Positions 25,152-33,153 of a stretch of 64,000 bases of DNA are shown one piece after another (position 1 is the stretch's first letter; each line of letters opens with the position of its first letter). The stretch lies in contig NZ_SLVF01000007.1 of assembly GCF_004345365.1 (NCBI RefSeq), positions 248,001 through 312,000 of the forward strand, given 5' to 3'. A program made the position numbers and the translations under genes. The notes below the pieces were generated by a model. That model worked only from the letters and a program-made list of their open reading frames with translations, ran no database searches and was not told the DNA's origin. The DNA comes from Kribbella sp. VKM Ac-2568. GTDB taxonomy: Bacteria > Actinomycetota > Actinomycetes > Propionibacteriales > Kribbellaceae.

Positions 25152-25496
25152 CTAGAGATAGAGGCCGGTCTGGCCGTCCTCGAGGCGGCCGGCGGCGACC
25201 GCGTGCAGGTCGCGCTCGCGCAGCAGCACGTAGTCGTCGCCGCGGACCTCGACCTCGGCCCGGTCCTCCGGGTCGAACAGGACCCGGTCGTTCACCTCGA
25301 CGGTCCGGACGTTCGCGCCGACCGCGACGACTTTCGCCCAGGCCAGCCGGCGGCCCATCTGCGCGGTCGCGGGAATCAGGATGCCGGCCGAGGACTTGCG
25401 CTCGCCGACCTCGGGGTCGAGCGAGACGAGCACCCGGTCGTGCAGCATCCGAATCGGCAGCTTGTCGTCGTCGGAGAGACGTTTGCGAGGAGTCAC
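25152..25496 (-). CDS. GroES-like co-chaperonin family protein
   Basis: A 114-residue protein with the GroES beta-barrel pattern: LPIRMLHDRVLVSLDPEVGERKSSAGILIPATAQ, then AWAKVVAVGANV and NDRVLFDPEDRAEVEVRGDDYVLLRERDLHAVA. The mobile-loop region ERKSSAGILIPATAQ is typical. No groEL is adjacent, so this is a stand-alone paralogue rather than the main groES. It starts at GTG 25496, overlapping the stop of the DUF3618 gene by 4 bases. Confidence 0.8.
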   Translation of the reverse strand: MTPRKRLSDDDKLPIRMLHDRVLVSLDPEVGERKSSAGILIPATAQMGRRLAWAKVVAVGANVRTVEVNDRVLFDPEDRAEVEVRGDDYVLLRERDLHAVAAGRLEDGQTGLYL

Positions 25497-25777
25497 CGGC
25501 GACCCACCAGGCGGCGGATCATCAGCAGCATCCCGACGACGCCCACCACGGCCCCGCCGACCGCGATCAGTTTCTGGGTGCGCAACTGGCCGCGCTCGTC
25601 GAAGACCTGCGCCTTCACCTGCTCGACCTGCCGCTTGGCGACGTTCTTCGGGTGCGCCCGGTCGACCAGTTCGTCCACGGTCGAGGCCAGTCGCGCACGG
25701 GTGGCGGTGATGTCCGCCTCGATCTGCTGGGTGCTCCGAGCCTGCTGCTTGGCGCTCTGAGCCTGCGTGTCCGACAC
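25493..25777 (-). CDS. DUF3618 membrane-anchored protein
   Basis: A 94-residue protein. GTG 25777 is chosen because AAGGGAG lies just upstream; an in-frame GTG at 25792 has no ribosome site. The N-terminal half IEADITATRARLASTVDELVDRAHPKNVAKRQ is the DUF3618 signature. The C-terminus has one transmembrane helix (LIAVGGAVVGVVGMLLMI) and a basic end RRLVGRR. Family members are small actinobacterial membrane proteins of unknown function. It is translationally coupled to the GroES-like gene. Confidence 0.85.
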   Translation of the reverse strand: MSDTQAQSAKQQARSTQQIEADITATRARLASTVDELVDRAHPKNVAKRQVEQVKAQVFDERGQLRTQKLIAVGGAVVGVVGMLLMIRRLVGRR

Positions 25778-25816
25778 CAGGGCTCCCTTCACTGTGTTTG
25801 ATCACATCCTCGCAGG

Positions 25817-26860
25817 TCAGGCGCTGAGGTCGACGACCACCTTGATGTCGTCGGGCTCCCTGACCAGGGCCGTGGGCCAGTCCGACAGCGGCACGGTCCG
25901 GGTGATCAACCTGTCCACCCACTCCCGGTCTGCCGCCAGCAGCACGTCCACAGCGTCCGCGTAGTGCCGTTTCGCAGCGTTGACCGAGCCGACCAGCGCC
26001 GCGTTCCGGATCACCAGTTGCCGCGTCAACGCGTCCATCTGTACGTCGATCGCCGCCGGGCCCGGGGAGATCCCGGTCAGGCACATCACGCCCGCCCAGC
26101 CCAGCAGCTTCGCGCAGTCCACCACGACCTGCCCGGCGCCCGTGGCCTCGATGACCACGTCCGGTACTACATCCAGGTCGGCAAGGCTGGTCAGGTACTC
26201 AGCACCCAGGTCCCGCACCAACTCGGGCTTCGGCCCGTCCATCGCCCGGTCGAGCACGTGCACGGTGTACCCACGCTGCCGAGCGATCAGCGCCCCGAGC
26301 AGACCGATCGGCCCGGCACCGGTGATCAGCACCTGCTCCGGGGAGAACCAGGATCGCGCCGCCACCTGGTCGACCTGGTCCCAGGCCTTGGTGAGGATGC
26401 TCGTGGGCTCTACCAGTACTCCGAGGCCCCCGAGCTCCGTGGGAACCGGTACGGCGAAGTACGGGTCGACTCTCCAGCGCTCAGCGCCATACCCGTCCAT
26501 CTCTTTGATGCCGCGCTCGGTGTAGCGGCCGTTGCGGCAGAAGTCCCACTCGCCCCGGGCACAGGCCGGGCAGGGCTCGGGGTCGGGCCTGCGGACGATT
26601 CCGGCTACGAGGTCGCCGGGGTTGAAGCCCGAGCCGAGCGGAGCATCCAGGACCCGGCCGAGGGACTCGTGGCCGATCACCAGCTTGTCCGAGCCGGGGC
26701 GGCCGCTGCCGAAGGCGCCGGAGACGAGTTCCAGGTCGGTGCCGCAGATGCCGGTGAGGAGTCCCTCGACCAGGACCGAGCCGTCCGCCTCGGGCGGTTC
26801 GGCCAGCTCGCCGACAGCGGCAGAGTCAGCCTTGCCCGGCACCACCGTCATCGCCCGCAT
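25817..26860 (-). CDS. Zn-dependent glucose/sugar dehydrogenase-like MDR oxidoreductase
   Basis: A 347-residue medium-chain dehydrogenase. Catalytic Zn ligands are in TGICGTDLELV and GHESLGRV. A structural-Zn-type Cys cluster reads CPACARGEWDFC. The NAD(P) loop is ITGAGPIGLLGAL. The segment RNGRYTERGIKEMDGYGAERW is characteristic of archaeal/actinobacterial glucose 1-dehydrogenases. It would oxidise glucose or a related aldose to the lactone with NAD(P)+. It stands alone, divergent from the BCP peroxiredoxin gene. Confidence 0.82.
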   Translation of the reverse strand: MRAMTVVPGKADSAAVGELAEPPEADGSVLVEGLLTGICGTDLELVSGAFGSGRPGSDKLVIGHESLGRVLDAPLGSGFNPGDLVAGIVRRPDPEPCPACARGEWDFCRNGRYTERGIKEMDGYGAERWRVDPYFAVPVPTELGGLGVLVEPTSILTKAWDQVDQVAARSWFSPEQVLITGAGPIGLLGALIARQRGYTVHVLDRAMDGPKPELVRDLGAEYLTSLADLDVVPDVVIEATGAGQVVVDCAKLLGWAGVMCLTGISPGPAAIDVQMDALTRQLVIRNAALVGSVNAAKRHYADAVDVLLAADREWVDRLITRTVPLSDWPTALVREPDDIKVVVDLSA

Positions 26861-27032
26861 GGCTCCACTCCACCCCGCCCCACCCCGACACGCAAGTCAC
26901 CCCGCCGTTCCCCGGCTCCCGGCAACCGGGTCAGGCGAGCGGGGTACCACAGGCACCAGGAGCCACTTCCGCCTCGCGAACCGGCGTACGGCAGAATGTC
27001 TGACAATCAACCGATCCGTGGAGGGGCTCCTG

Positions 27033-27500
27033 ATGTCCGAACGTCTGTCCGTCGGCGACGCCGCACCCGACTTCACCCTTCCCGACGCCGATGGCAACGA
27101 CGTCTCCTTGGCGGACCTGCGCGGCAAGAACGTGATCGTGTACTTCTACCCGGCCGCGATGACGCCCGGCTGCACCAAGCAGGCCTGCGACTTCCGCGAC
27201 TCGCTCGACTCGCTCGCGGCCGCTGGGTACGCCGTACTGGGGGTCTCCCCCGACAAGCCGGCCAAGCTGGCGAAGTTCCGGGAGCGCGACGGGGTCACCT
27301 TCCCGTTGCTGAGCGACCCGGACAAAGAGGTCCTGTCGGCGTACGGAGCGTTCGGGGAGAAGACGATGTACGGCAAGAAGGTGACCGGAGTGATCCGCTC
27401 GACCTTCGTGATCGACCCGGAGGGCAAAATCGCCGTCGCGCAGTACAACGTCAAGGCCACCGGCCACGTCGCCAAGCTGCGCCGCGACCTCGGTCTCTGA
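27033..27500 (+). CDS. bcp: Thioredoxin-dependent thiol peroxidase (BCP-type peroxiredoxin)
   Basis: A 155-residue peroxiredoxin with GDAAPDFTLPDADGN, YFYPAAMTPGCTKQACDFRD (peroxidatic Cys in PGCT and a second Cys five residues later as the likely resolving Cys, the atypical 2-Cys BCP arrangement) and RSTFVIDPEGKI. It reduces hydrogen and organic peroxides with thioredoxin electrons in the cytoplasm. GAGGGG lies 6 bases before ATG 27033. A UUCG-loop hairpin 10 bases after the stop may end the transcript. Confidence 0.93.
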   Translation: MSERLSVGDAAPDFTLPDADGNDVSLADLRGKNVIVYFYPAAMTPGCTKQACDFRDSLDSLAAAGYAVLGVSPDKPAKLAKFRERDGVTFPLLSDPDKEVLSAYGAFGEKTMYGKKVTGVIRSTFVIDPEGKIAVAQYNVKATGHVAKLRRDLGL

Positions 27501-27510
27501 TCTCACCTCC

Positions 27511-27526
27511 CCGCGGTTCGCCGCGG
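27511..27526 (+). terminator. Possible bcp terminator hairpin
   Basis: CCGCGG-TTCG-CCGCGG forms a 6-bp stem with a very stable UUCG loop, 10 bases after the bcp stop. There is no U-tract, so termination is only likely, not certain. Confidence 0.4.
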
Positions 27527-27676
27527 CCGTGAAGCCGGTCGGCGATCGTGAAAGACAACCTTTTCGGCACGGCAGGGTCTACTGGCTGCGGTCGTTGTCA
27601 TGTCAAGGTTCGAAGGGAAACCCGCAACCGTTTCATGGGCATGGTGCATCCAACGGTCGCTTGAGCGACCAGTCAC

Positions 27677-27692
27677 TGTGATTTGGATCACA
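27677..27692. promoter_or_regulatory. Perfect CRP/cAMP-receptor-type binding site
   Basis: The sequence TGTGATTTGGATCACA has both half-sites TGTGA and TCACA with 6-base spacing, the exact consensus for Crp-family regulators including actinobacterial CRP/GlxR. It lies 208 bases upstream of the VWA-protein start. Confidence 0.65.
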
Positions 27693-27899
27693 CGCCGACC
27701 TCACCGGACTGGAGTCGCTTAGCTACCCTCCGCGATATTTCGAGCCTCCTCAGGGACGACCAGTACCAGCCGCGCAGTCGGCGTCCAGATGCAACCCCTG
27801 GTCCACGGCGTGAACAAAGGTCGCCAACTTCGCCCTGACCAGTGCAAAGCGGGTAATCTGCGCCCGCAGTCTGCCTCTGGGAGGGAGGGACCTGCCGCG

Positions 27900-29549
27900 A
27901 TGGGAAAACATTCCTCTGCGGTGACGAAAAGTAACAACAACCGTCGTCCGGTGTATCTGACCGCCGTCGGCCTACTGGTGCTGTCATTGGGCGCCGTCTT
28001 TGTGGTCCGCTCCTTCGGATCGGAATCGGGTGCCGACGGGTTCCTGGGCGGGAAGTCGTGCGACGACCCCACCCAGATCCGGCTCAGCACGACACCCGAG
28101 CTCCAGCCGCAGTTGGAGTCGGCCGCGAAGTCGCTGGCGAACAAGGACAACAACGACGGTCCGTGCTTGCAGTTCACCATCAGCGCGGCTCCCTCGGCGA
28201 AGGTCGCCCAGGAGGTCAAGAACGGAAATGACAACGGGCCCGACCTCTGGGTGCCCGACTCCTCGCTCTGGATCGCCCAGGCCGATGACGGGCAGACGGT
28301 GCCGGCCATCGCCGTGCCGTCGGTCGCCAGCTCACCCCTGGTGCTGGTCAGCCGGAGCGAGAACTTCGCGAACACGTCGTCGTGGCTCAGCTCGTTCGCG
28401 CCACCGAACTCGCCGGCGCTGCTCGACCCGCTGACCCAGTCACCCGGCACCTTGGCACTGCTGTCGATCGCGTCGGAGCGGGCGAAGACCAGCGCGACCG
28501 ACCTGCAGACCGCCGGGGTCCTGATCCCGCTGGCGCAGCGGCTCGGCTCGATGGCCAAGCCGTACACGGACGTGAACGGGTTGTTCGGCCGGGCGAACCA
28601 GGACGGCAGCAACGTCGTCGTCCCGGCGTCGGAGGCGAGCTTCGTCAAGTACCAGGAAGAGCACCCCGAGGCGCAGCTGAGGGCGATCCTGCCGCGCACC
28701 GGAACGCTGGTGCTCGACTACCCGGTCGTCGTCACCGCCAAGACCAACAACGAAGCCGTCACCGAGGCGGGCAAGGCGCTCGCGGCGGAGATGCTCACCG
28801 ACGCGGCCGGCCAGGCTCGCGACGACGCCGGCTTCCGGGACCCGCAGCTCAGCCCGCTCGGCGGCGGGCGTGGGGTCGGCGATGTCACCCAGTTGACCAA
28901 GCCGACCACGGCGGCGATCAACAAGGGCCTGCTCGAGTGGACCAAGCTGTCGCTGTCGGCCCACTCGCTCGCGGTGATCGACGTGTCCGGCTCGATGGCC
29001 GAGAAGGTCGGCAACAAGACCCGGATGCAGCTGACCATCGAGGCCGCCGCCAGCGGTCTGAAGCTCTTCCCGGAAAACGCGGCGCTGGGCCTGTGGACCT
29101 TCTCGACCAAGATCGGTGACCTCGGTGCCGATTTCCGGGAACTGGTCCCGATCGCCAAGCTGACGCCGGCCCAACGGCAGAGGATGCTCGGCAGCCTGAC
29201 GACCCAGACAGCGATCCCGAACGGCGGCACCGGTCTGTACGACACGGCCATCGCCGCGGTCCGGGCGGTCCGGAGCAGCTACGACCCGAGTGCGGTCAAC
29301 TCGGTCCTGCTGTTCACCGACGGCAAGAACGACGACCCGGGCAGCCTCAGCCTGGCGCGTGCCGTGCAGACACTCGAGTCGCTGCGCGACCCGGCCCGGC
29401 CGGTCCGGATCATCGCCCTCGGTATGGGGCCGGACACCGACGCCGGGGAACTGCGCCAACTGGCCCAGGCGACCGGCGGCCAGAGTTACGTGGCCCGCAA
29501 CCCGTCGGACCTCCAGCAGGTCTTCATCGACGCGCTGCAGAACCGCTGA
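27900..29549 (+). CDS. Membrane-anchored substrate-binding-like/VWA domain protein
   Basis: A 549-residue protein. A basic N-terminus (MGKHSSAVTKSNNNRRP) is followed by one membrane anchor (about 18-40), an extracellular region (about 55-340) resembling a periplasmic solute-binding fold (ACTG-like: PDLWVPDSSLWIAQ, PVVVTAKTNNEAVTEAGKAL), and a VWA domain (about 355-549). The MIDAS motif DVSGS is at residues 361-365, with the later Thr in GGTGLYDTA and Asp in FTDGKNDD. Such SBP-VWA fusions are widespread in actinobacteria with unknown cargo. GGGAGGGAGGG before ATG 27900 is a strong ribosome site. The CRP-type site upstream suggests carbon-state control. Confidence 0.85.
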   Translation: MGKHSSAVTKSNNNRRPVYLTAVGLLVLSLGAVFVVRSFGSESGADGFLGGKSCDDPTQIRLSTTPELQPQLESAAKSLANKDNNDGPCLQFTISAAPSAKVAQEVKNGNDNGPDLWVPDSSLWIAQADDGQTVPAIAVPSVASSPLVLVSRSENFANTSSWLSSFAPPNSPALLDPLTQSPGTLALLSIASERAKTSATDLQTAGVLIPLAQRLGSMAKPYTDVNGLFGRANQDGSNVVVPASEASFVKYQEEHPEAQLRAILPRTGTLVLDYPVVVTAKTNNEAVTEAGKALAAEMLTDAAGQARDDAGFRDPQLSPLGGGRGVGDVTQLTKPTTAAINKGLLEWTKLSLSAHSLAVIDVSGSMAEKVGNKTRMQLTIEAAASGLKLFPENAALGLWTFSTKIGDLGADFRELVPIAKLTPAQRQRMLGSLTTQTAIPNGGTGLYDTAIAAVRAVRSSYDPSAVNSVLLFTDGKNDDPGSLSLARAVQTLESLRDPARPVRIIALGMGPDTDAGELRQLAQATGGQSYVARNPSDLQQVFIDALQNR

Positions 29550-29564
29550 GCACGACCACCGGGC

Positions 29565-29610
29565 GAACCGCGTTCCCAAGTCCCTAAGATGGCGCTTGGG
29601 AACGCGGTTC
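29565..29610. terminator. 16-bp perfect inverted repeat between VWA gene and tRNA
   Basis: GAACCGCGTTCCCAAG (29565-29580) pairs perfectly with CTTGGGAACGCGGTTC (29595-29610) across a 14-base loop. It begins 15 bases after the VWA stop and ends 6 bases before the tRNA. It probably ends the upstream transcript, although no T-run follows. Confidence 0.55.
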
Positions 29611-29616
29611 CTCGTT

Positions 29617-29697
29617 GCCAGAGTGGTGGAACGGCAGACACGCCGGCTTTAGGTGCCGGTGCCTTCGGGTGTGCGGGTTCGAGTCCCGCCTCTGGCA
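29617..29697 (+). tRNA. tRNA-Leu (anticodon UAG)
   Basis: A cloverleaf can be drawn directly. The acceptor is GCCAGAG (29617-29623) with CTCTGGC (29690-29696) and discriminator A29697. The anticodon stem is CCGGC/GCCGG with loop TTTAGGT, giving anticodon TAG. A variable arm of class II size (TGCCTTCGGGTG) and the T-loop GGTTCGAGTC follow. A and CC follow the acceptor but a complete CCA is not encoded. Confidence 0.95.
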
Positions 29698-29704
29698 CCC
29701 TTCA

Positions 29705-30115
29705 CTAGCTGATGATCCCGTGCCTGGTGTTCCAGTTCCTGGCGCCTTGGTAGGCGTCGATCATTCCCCAGACCCAGACGGCCGGGACCAGGACGAAGCC
29801 GATGATCACCAGGGTCAGCACCCAGGCGACGCAGTACGCGGCGAAGATGGCGATCCCGATGCCGACGCTTCCGTTGATCAGTGAGCCCAGGCCCGGGACG
29901 AAGAACGACGCGACGAGCGCCAGCCCCGGATTCTTCGCTGCCACCTGTTGGTGCGGATAGCCGATCCCGTACATCTGCGGATACCCCGCCTGCTGCGGCA
30001 TCGGATGGTTCCCGTACTGCGGACCGCCCGGCGGCTGCTGCGCCGGAAGCATCGGCGGCTCCGGAATCGGCTGGTGCGCGGATGGTTGCTGCTGGTCCGG
30101 ATACTGCTGAGACAT
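29705..30115 (-). CDS. TM2-like small membrane protein with Gln/Pro-rich N-terminus
   Basis: A 136-residue protein. The first 60 residues are Gln, Pro and Tyr rich (disordered, cytoplasmic). Two hydrophobic segments follow: NPGLALVASFFVPGLGSLINGSVGIGIAIF and AWVLTLVIIGFVLVPAVWVWGMIDAYQGA, in a TM2-domain-like hairpin. AGGGGGAA precedes ATG 30115. Family members are membrane proteins of unknown role. It is convergent with tRNA-Leu. Confidence 0.75.
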   Translation of the reverse strand: MSQQYPDQQQPSAHQPIPEPPMLPAQQPPGGPQYGNHPMPQQAGYPQMYGIGYPHQQVAAKNPGLALVASFFVPGLGSLINGSVGIGIAIFAAYCVAWVLTLVIIGFVLVPAVWVWGMIDAYQGARNWNTRHGIIS

Positions 30116-30223
30116 GACAATTCCCCCTCATCCCCGAGCCCCCCTCGGGATGTGGGTCACCGTAACGCTCCGTGTCGGAAATGCCTAGGGCCTGGCGCGG
30201 ATCGTACGAACTGTGACCGTGGG

Positions 30224-30808
30224 TCAGACAGTGGCGAGGTACGCCGCGCCTCGGGGGCTCAGCTCGTAGCCGGTTTCGAGGCTGTAGGTGAGGCCGAGGT
30301 TCTTCAGTTTGCGGACGTCGAGTTTGAAGGCGGGGGTCTCGCGGTTGAGGTCCGCGGCCAGGTCGCCGGCCCGGACGGCCGGCTTGGACTGGATCAGGCG
30401 CAGCGTGTCGGTGGTCCAGGCGCCGTGGCGGCTGAGCTCGTCCAGCTTGGCGAGCCGGGCCTTGAGGTCCTCGAGCTCCGCCGGCGAGAAGTCCGCGGAG
30501 GCGGCCAGCTCCTCGCGCGGGTCCGGGCCCTCGACCAGGTGGAACTTCACCAGGAACGTCGGCCAGTCCTCGTTGCCGCGCAGCCGGCGGCGGACGTCCT
30601 TCGCGTTCTGCCGGTCCGCCGCGATCACGTCGGCGTCGTTGTCCGCGATCAGGTCCGGGTTGACCTGGCGGACGCTCTCGATCTCGATCCGGCCGGCGTT
30701 GGTCCGGTAGATCCGGCCCTCCACCACCCGGGCCTCGGACCAGCGCCGGTAGGCGGTGGTGATGCGCCCCTCGGCGACCCCGTCACGATCGGATCCGGCG
30801 AACAACAT
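30224..30808 (-). CDS. ASCH/PUA-like domain protein
   Basis: A 194-residue protein from ATG 30808 (MLFAGSDRDG). The first 90 residues (TTAYRRWSEARVVEGRIYRTNAGRIEIESVRQVN) have the pattern of the ASCH/PUA-like beta-barrel, associated with RNA or nucleotide-derivative binding. The C-terminal 90 residues (SPAELEDLKARLAKLDELSRHG, LRLIQSKPAVRAGDLAADLN) form a helical, winged-helix-like part. The start is 1 base past the rdgB stop, so it is the last gene of the rph-rdgB operon. Confidence 0.65.
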   Translation of the reverse strand: MLFAGSDRDGVAEGRITTAYRRWSEARVVEGRIYRTNAGRIEIESVRQVNPDLIADNDADVIAADRQNAKDVRRRLRGNEDWPTFLVKFHLVEGPDPREELAASADFSPAELEDLKARLAKLDELSRHGAWTTDTLRLIQSKPAVRAGDLAADLNRETPAFKLDVRKLKNLGLTYSLETGYELSPRGAAYLATV

Positions 30809-30809
30809 C

Positions 30810-31415
30810 TCAGGCCTCCAGCGCTCGGGCGACGATCGGGGCGATCTCACGCAGGGCCTTGCCCCGGTGGGAGATCGCGTCCTTCTCCTCGATCGACAGT
30901 TCAGCAGTGGTCCGGTCGTACCCCTCCGCCTGGAAGAGCACGTCGTACCCGAAGCCACCGGTACCACGCAGCTCGCGGATCACCGAGCCGGGCATCTCGC
31001 CGCGGACGATGACGTCTTCCGCGTCCGGCCGGCAGAACGCGACAGCGGCCACGAACGACGCACCCCGGCGCTCGTCCGGCACGTCCTCCAGCTGGCCGAG
31101 CAGCAGCAGGTTGTTCGCGTGGTTGTCCTTCGCCGGGCCGGACCAGCGCGCGGACAGCACGCCGGGCATCCCGTTCAGCGCGTCCACGCAGATCCCGCTG
31201 TCGTCCGCGATCGACGGCAGCCCGGTCGCGGCCAGGGCCGCCTTCGCCTTCAGCAGCGCGTTGCCCTCGAAGGTCGGCTCGGTCTCCGCCGGCTCCTCGT
31301 ACGGCGCGACATCGGCCAGGCCGAGCACCTCGATGCCCGGCACGATCGGGGCGAGGATCCGGCGGAGTTCCTCGAGCTTCTTCTGGTTGTTCGAGGCCAG
31401 CAGGATCTTGCTCAT
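30810..31415 (-). CDS. rdgB: dITP/XTP pyrophosphatase
   Basis: A 201-residue RdgB/HAM1 protein. Signature residues are SNNQKKLEELRRIL, ETEPTFEGNALLKAKAA, ADDSGICVDALNGMPGVLSARW, the GGFGYDVLF loop and the ISHRGKAL C-terminal motif. It hydrolyses non-canonical purine nucleoside triphosphates (dITP, XTP) to monophosphates, protecting DNA and RNA. It overlaps rph by ATGA, an arrangement conserved across actinobacteria. Confidence 0.95.
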   Translation of the reverse strand: MSKILLASNNQKKLEELRRILAPIVPGIEVLGLADVAPYEEPAETEPTFEGNALLKAKAALAATGLPSIADDSGICVDALNGMPGVLSARWSGPAKDNHANNLLLLGQLEDVPDERRGASFVAAVAFCRPDAEDVIVRGEMPGSVIRELRGTGGFGYDVLFQAEGYDRTTAELSIEEKDAISHRGKALREIAPIVARALEA

Positions 31416-32128
31416 GCCAGCGCCTCCTGCTGGAGCTTGGTCAGCTCGGCGCAGCCCACCGTCCCCAGCTCGAGCAGGCTGTCCAGCTCGGCGCGGTCGA
31501 AGGGGGCGCCCTCGGCGGTGCCCTGCACCTCGATGAACTTGCCGTCGCCGGTGAGCACCAGGTTCATGTCGGTCTCGGCCCGGACATCCTCCTCGTAGCA
31601 GAGGTCGAGCATCGGGGTGCCGTCGATGATGCCGACGGAGACCGCGGACACCGAGCCGGTCAGCGGTTCGCCCTTCAGCGCCTTGCGGTCGCGCAGGAAC
31701 GACACCGCATCCGCGAGCGCGACGTACGCGCCGGTGATCGCCGCAGTCCGGGTGCCGCCGTCGGCCTGCAGCACGTCGCAGTCCAGCAGGATGGTGTTCT
31801 CGCCGAGCGCCTTGTAGTCGATCACGGCGCGCAGCGACCGCCCGATCAGCCGGGAGATCTCGTGCGTCCGGCCGCCGATCCGGCCCTTCACCGACTCCCG
31901 GTCCGAGCGCGTGTTCGTGGACCGCGGCAGCATCGCGTACTCCGCGCTGACCCAGCCCAGGCCGGAACCCTTGCGCCACCGCGGCACACCCTCGGTAACA
32001 CTGGCCGCGCACAGCACCCGCGTCTTACCGAACTCGACCAGCACCGATCCCTCGGCATGGTCGAGCCAGTTCCGGGTCAGGGTCACCGGCCGGAGCTGGT
32101 CAGGGGTACGTCCATCGATACGAGCCAT
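31412..32128 (-). CDS. rph: Ribonuclease PH
   Basis: A 238-residue phosphorolytic 3'-5' exoribonuclease that trims tRNA 3' ends. MARIDGRTPDQLRPVTL, AEGSVLVEFGKTRVLCAASV, RSDRESVKGRIGGRTHEISRLIGRSLRA (RNA-binding Arg cluster), TILLDCDVLQADGGTRTA and the catalytic Asp region are all present. It starts at ATG 32128, 10 bases after the SGNH gene, and overlaps rdgB by 4 bases. It matches the Rv1340/rphA position in the conserved cluster. Confidence 0.96.
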   Translation of the reverse strand: MARIDGRTPDQLRPVTLTRNWLDHAEGSVLVEFGKTRVLCAASVTEGVPRWRKGSGLGWVSAEYAMLPRSTNTRSDRESVKGRIGGRTHEISRLIGRSLRAVIDYKALGENTILLDCDVLQADGGTRTAAITGAYVALADAVSFLRDRKALKGEPLTGSVSAVSVGIIDGTPMLDLCYEEDVRAETDMNLVLTGDGKFIEVQGTAEGAPFDRAELDSLLELGTVGCAELTKLQQEALA

Positions 32129-32138
32129 GCGGGAAACC

Positions 32139-33008
32139 CTACGTGGTCTGCACCTCCGCATCGGCCGACGGGACTGCTGTCCGGGTGAGAGTAGGGGTGG
32201 TCGTGGCGCGCGGGGTTGGTGGGCGTAGTTGGCTGAGGGCCATGCGGGCGGCCCAGGGAGTGAGGTCGCCGGCTCGGCGGCCGAGCCAGGGGACGCCTTC
32301 GCGGACCATCCACAGGGCGTCCGCCCACCTGGTCGGCGGCTCCCCCGCACAGTCGAGCTCAGGCGGCACCGCGATCCGCGTCCCACGCCGGTGGAGTTCG
32401 TCGGAGAAGGCTCGGGCCAGCCGCCGGTGCCCCCGCTCACCCGGGTGCAGCCGGTCGACGCTCCAGAAGTCCCGGCGGTACACCTCTGGATAGTCCGCCA
32501 TGTCGATCCGGATCCCGCCGAACCGCGAGTACAGCTCGTCGTACACGGTGTTGACCTGCTCGATCCGCTGCCACAGCGGCCGGCGCAACCAGGACGGCAG
32601 GCCGAACACCTGGCCGTGGTCGTGGAAGCGGACGGTCAGCAGCAACGCGCCGCGGGCGGTCAGGTGCTCCGCGCAGTACTGCAGGCAGTCGCGGATCTCG
32701 CCGCGGTCGAAGGTCGAGCGCAGCGTGTCGTTCACCCCGACGATCAGTGAGGCGAGGTCGATCGGGCCGGTGCCCGTGGCGGGGAGTTGGTCGGCCGCCA
32801 CCATCGATGCGGTGGCGCCACTGGTCGCGAGGTTCGAGAACGTCACACGGTGGGAACTGTCCAGGGCATCCGCGAGCAGCGAGGCCCAGCCTCGCCACCC
32901 CTGCCCCGGCCGCGCTCCGGCACCGGAAAGGTCGGTGGTCGTGCCATTCAGCGGGTCCCCGACACCAACGGTGGTCGAGTCGCCCAGTGCCACATAGTGG
33001 AGGCTCAC
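32139..33008 (-). CDS. SGNH/GDSL-family hydrolase
   Basis: A 289-residue esterase-like protein. Block I is ALGDSTTVGVGD (nucleophile Ser), block II SNLATSGATASM, block III VGVNDT (Asn), and block V VDRLHPGERGH (Asp-x-x-His). There is no signal peptide; the C-terminal 60 residues are Arg/Pro/Thr-rich. It sits 10 bases before rph, where M. tuberculosis has no equivalent, so it appears to be an insertion into the conserved block. The substrate is not known. Confidence 0.85.
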   Translation of the reverse strand: MSLHYVALGDSTTVGVGDPLNGTTTDLSGAGARPGQGWRGWASLLADALDSSHRVTFSNLATSGATASMVAADQLPATGTGPIDLASLIVGVNDTLRSTFDRGEIRDCLQYCAEHLTARGALLLTVRFHDHGQVFGLPSWLRRPLWQRIEQVNTVYDELYSRFGGIRIDMADYPEVYRRDFWSVDRLHPGERGHRRLARAFSDELHRRGTRIAVPPELDCAGEPPTRWADALWMVREGVPWLGRRAGDLTPWAARMALSQLRPPTPRATTTPTLTRTAVPSADAEVQTT

Positions 33009-33153
33009 ATTCCGTCATGGTGACCGGACTGGTCGATGCCAGGGTGAGACGCAGGTGACAGCCTGGTGGACACCTCAGGAGCGGACGGGTGTTGAAGGTC
33101 GGAAGTGTTCGGACATAGGCTTCTGCAATCATCTACGTGCAGGAGCCTGGTGC

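Larger units (their letters stand above)
27501..27899. other. Intergenic stretch between bcp and the VWA gene
   Basis: It holds a short hairpin after bcp and a perfect CRP-type palindrome. AAGGGAAA, GGGTCTACTGG and similar words around 27570-27630 may belong to a long 5' leader. I see no gene, and no riboswitch class that I recognise. Confidence 0.6.

Noticed and set aside
27570..27640. Possible riboswitch in the leader of the VWA gene
   Set aside because: No match to the c-di-AMP, cobalamin or other consensus cores that I can recall; kept only as a leader.
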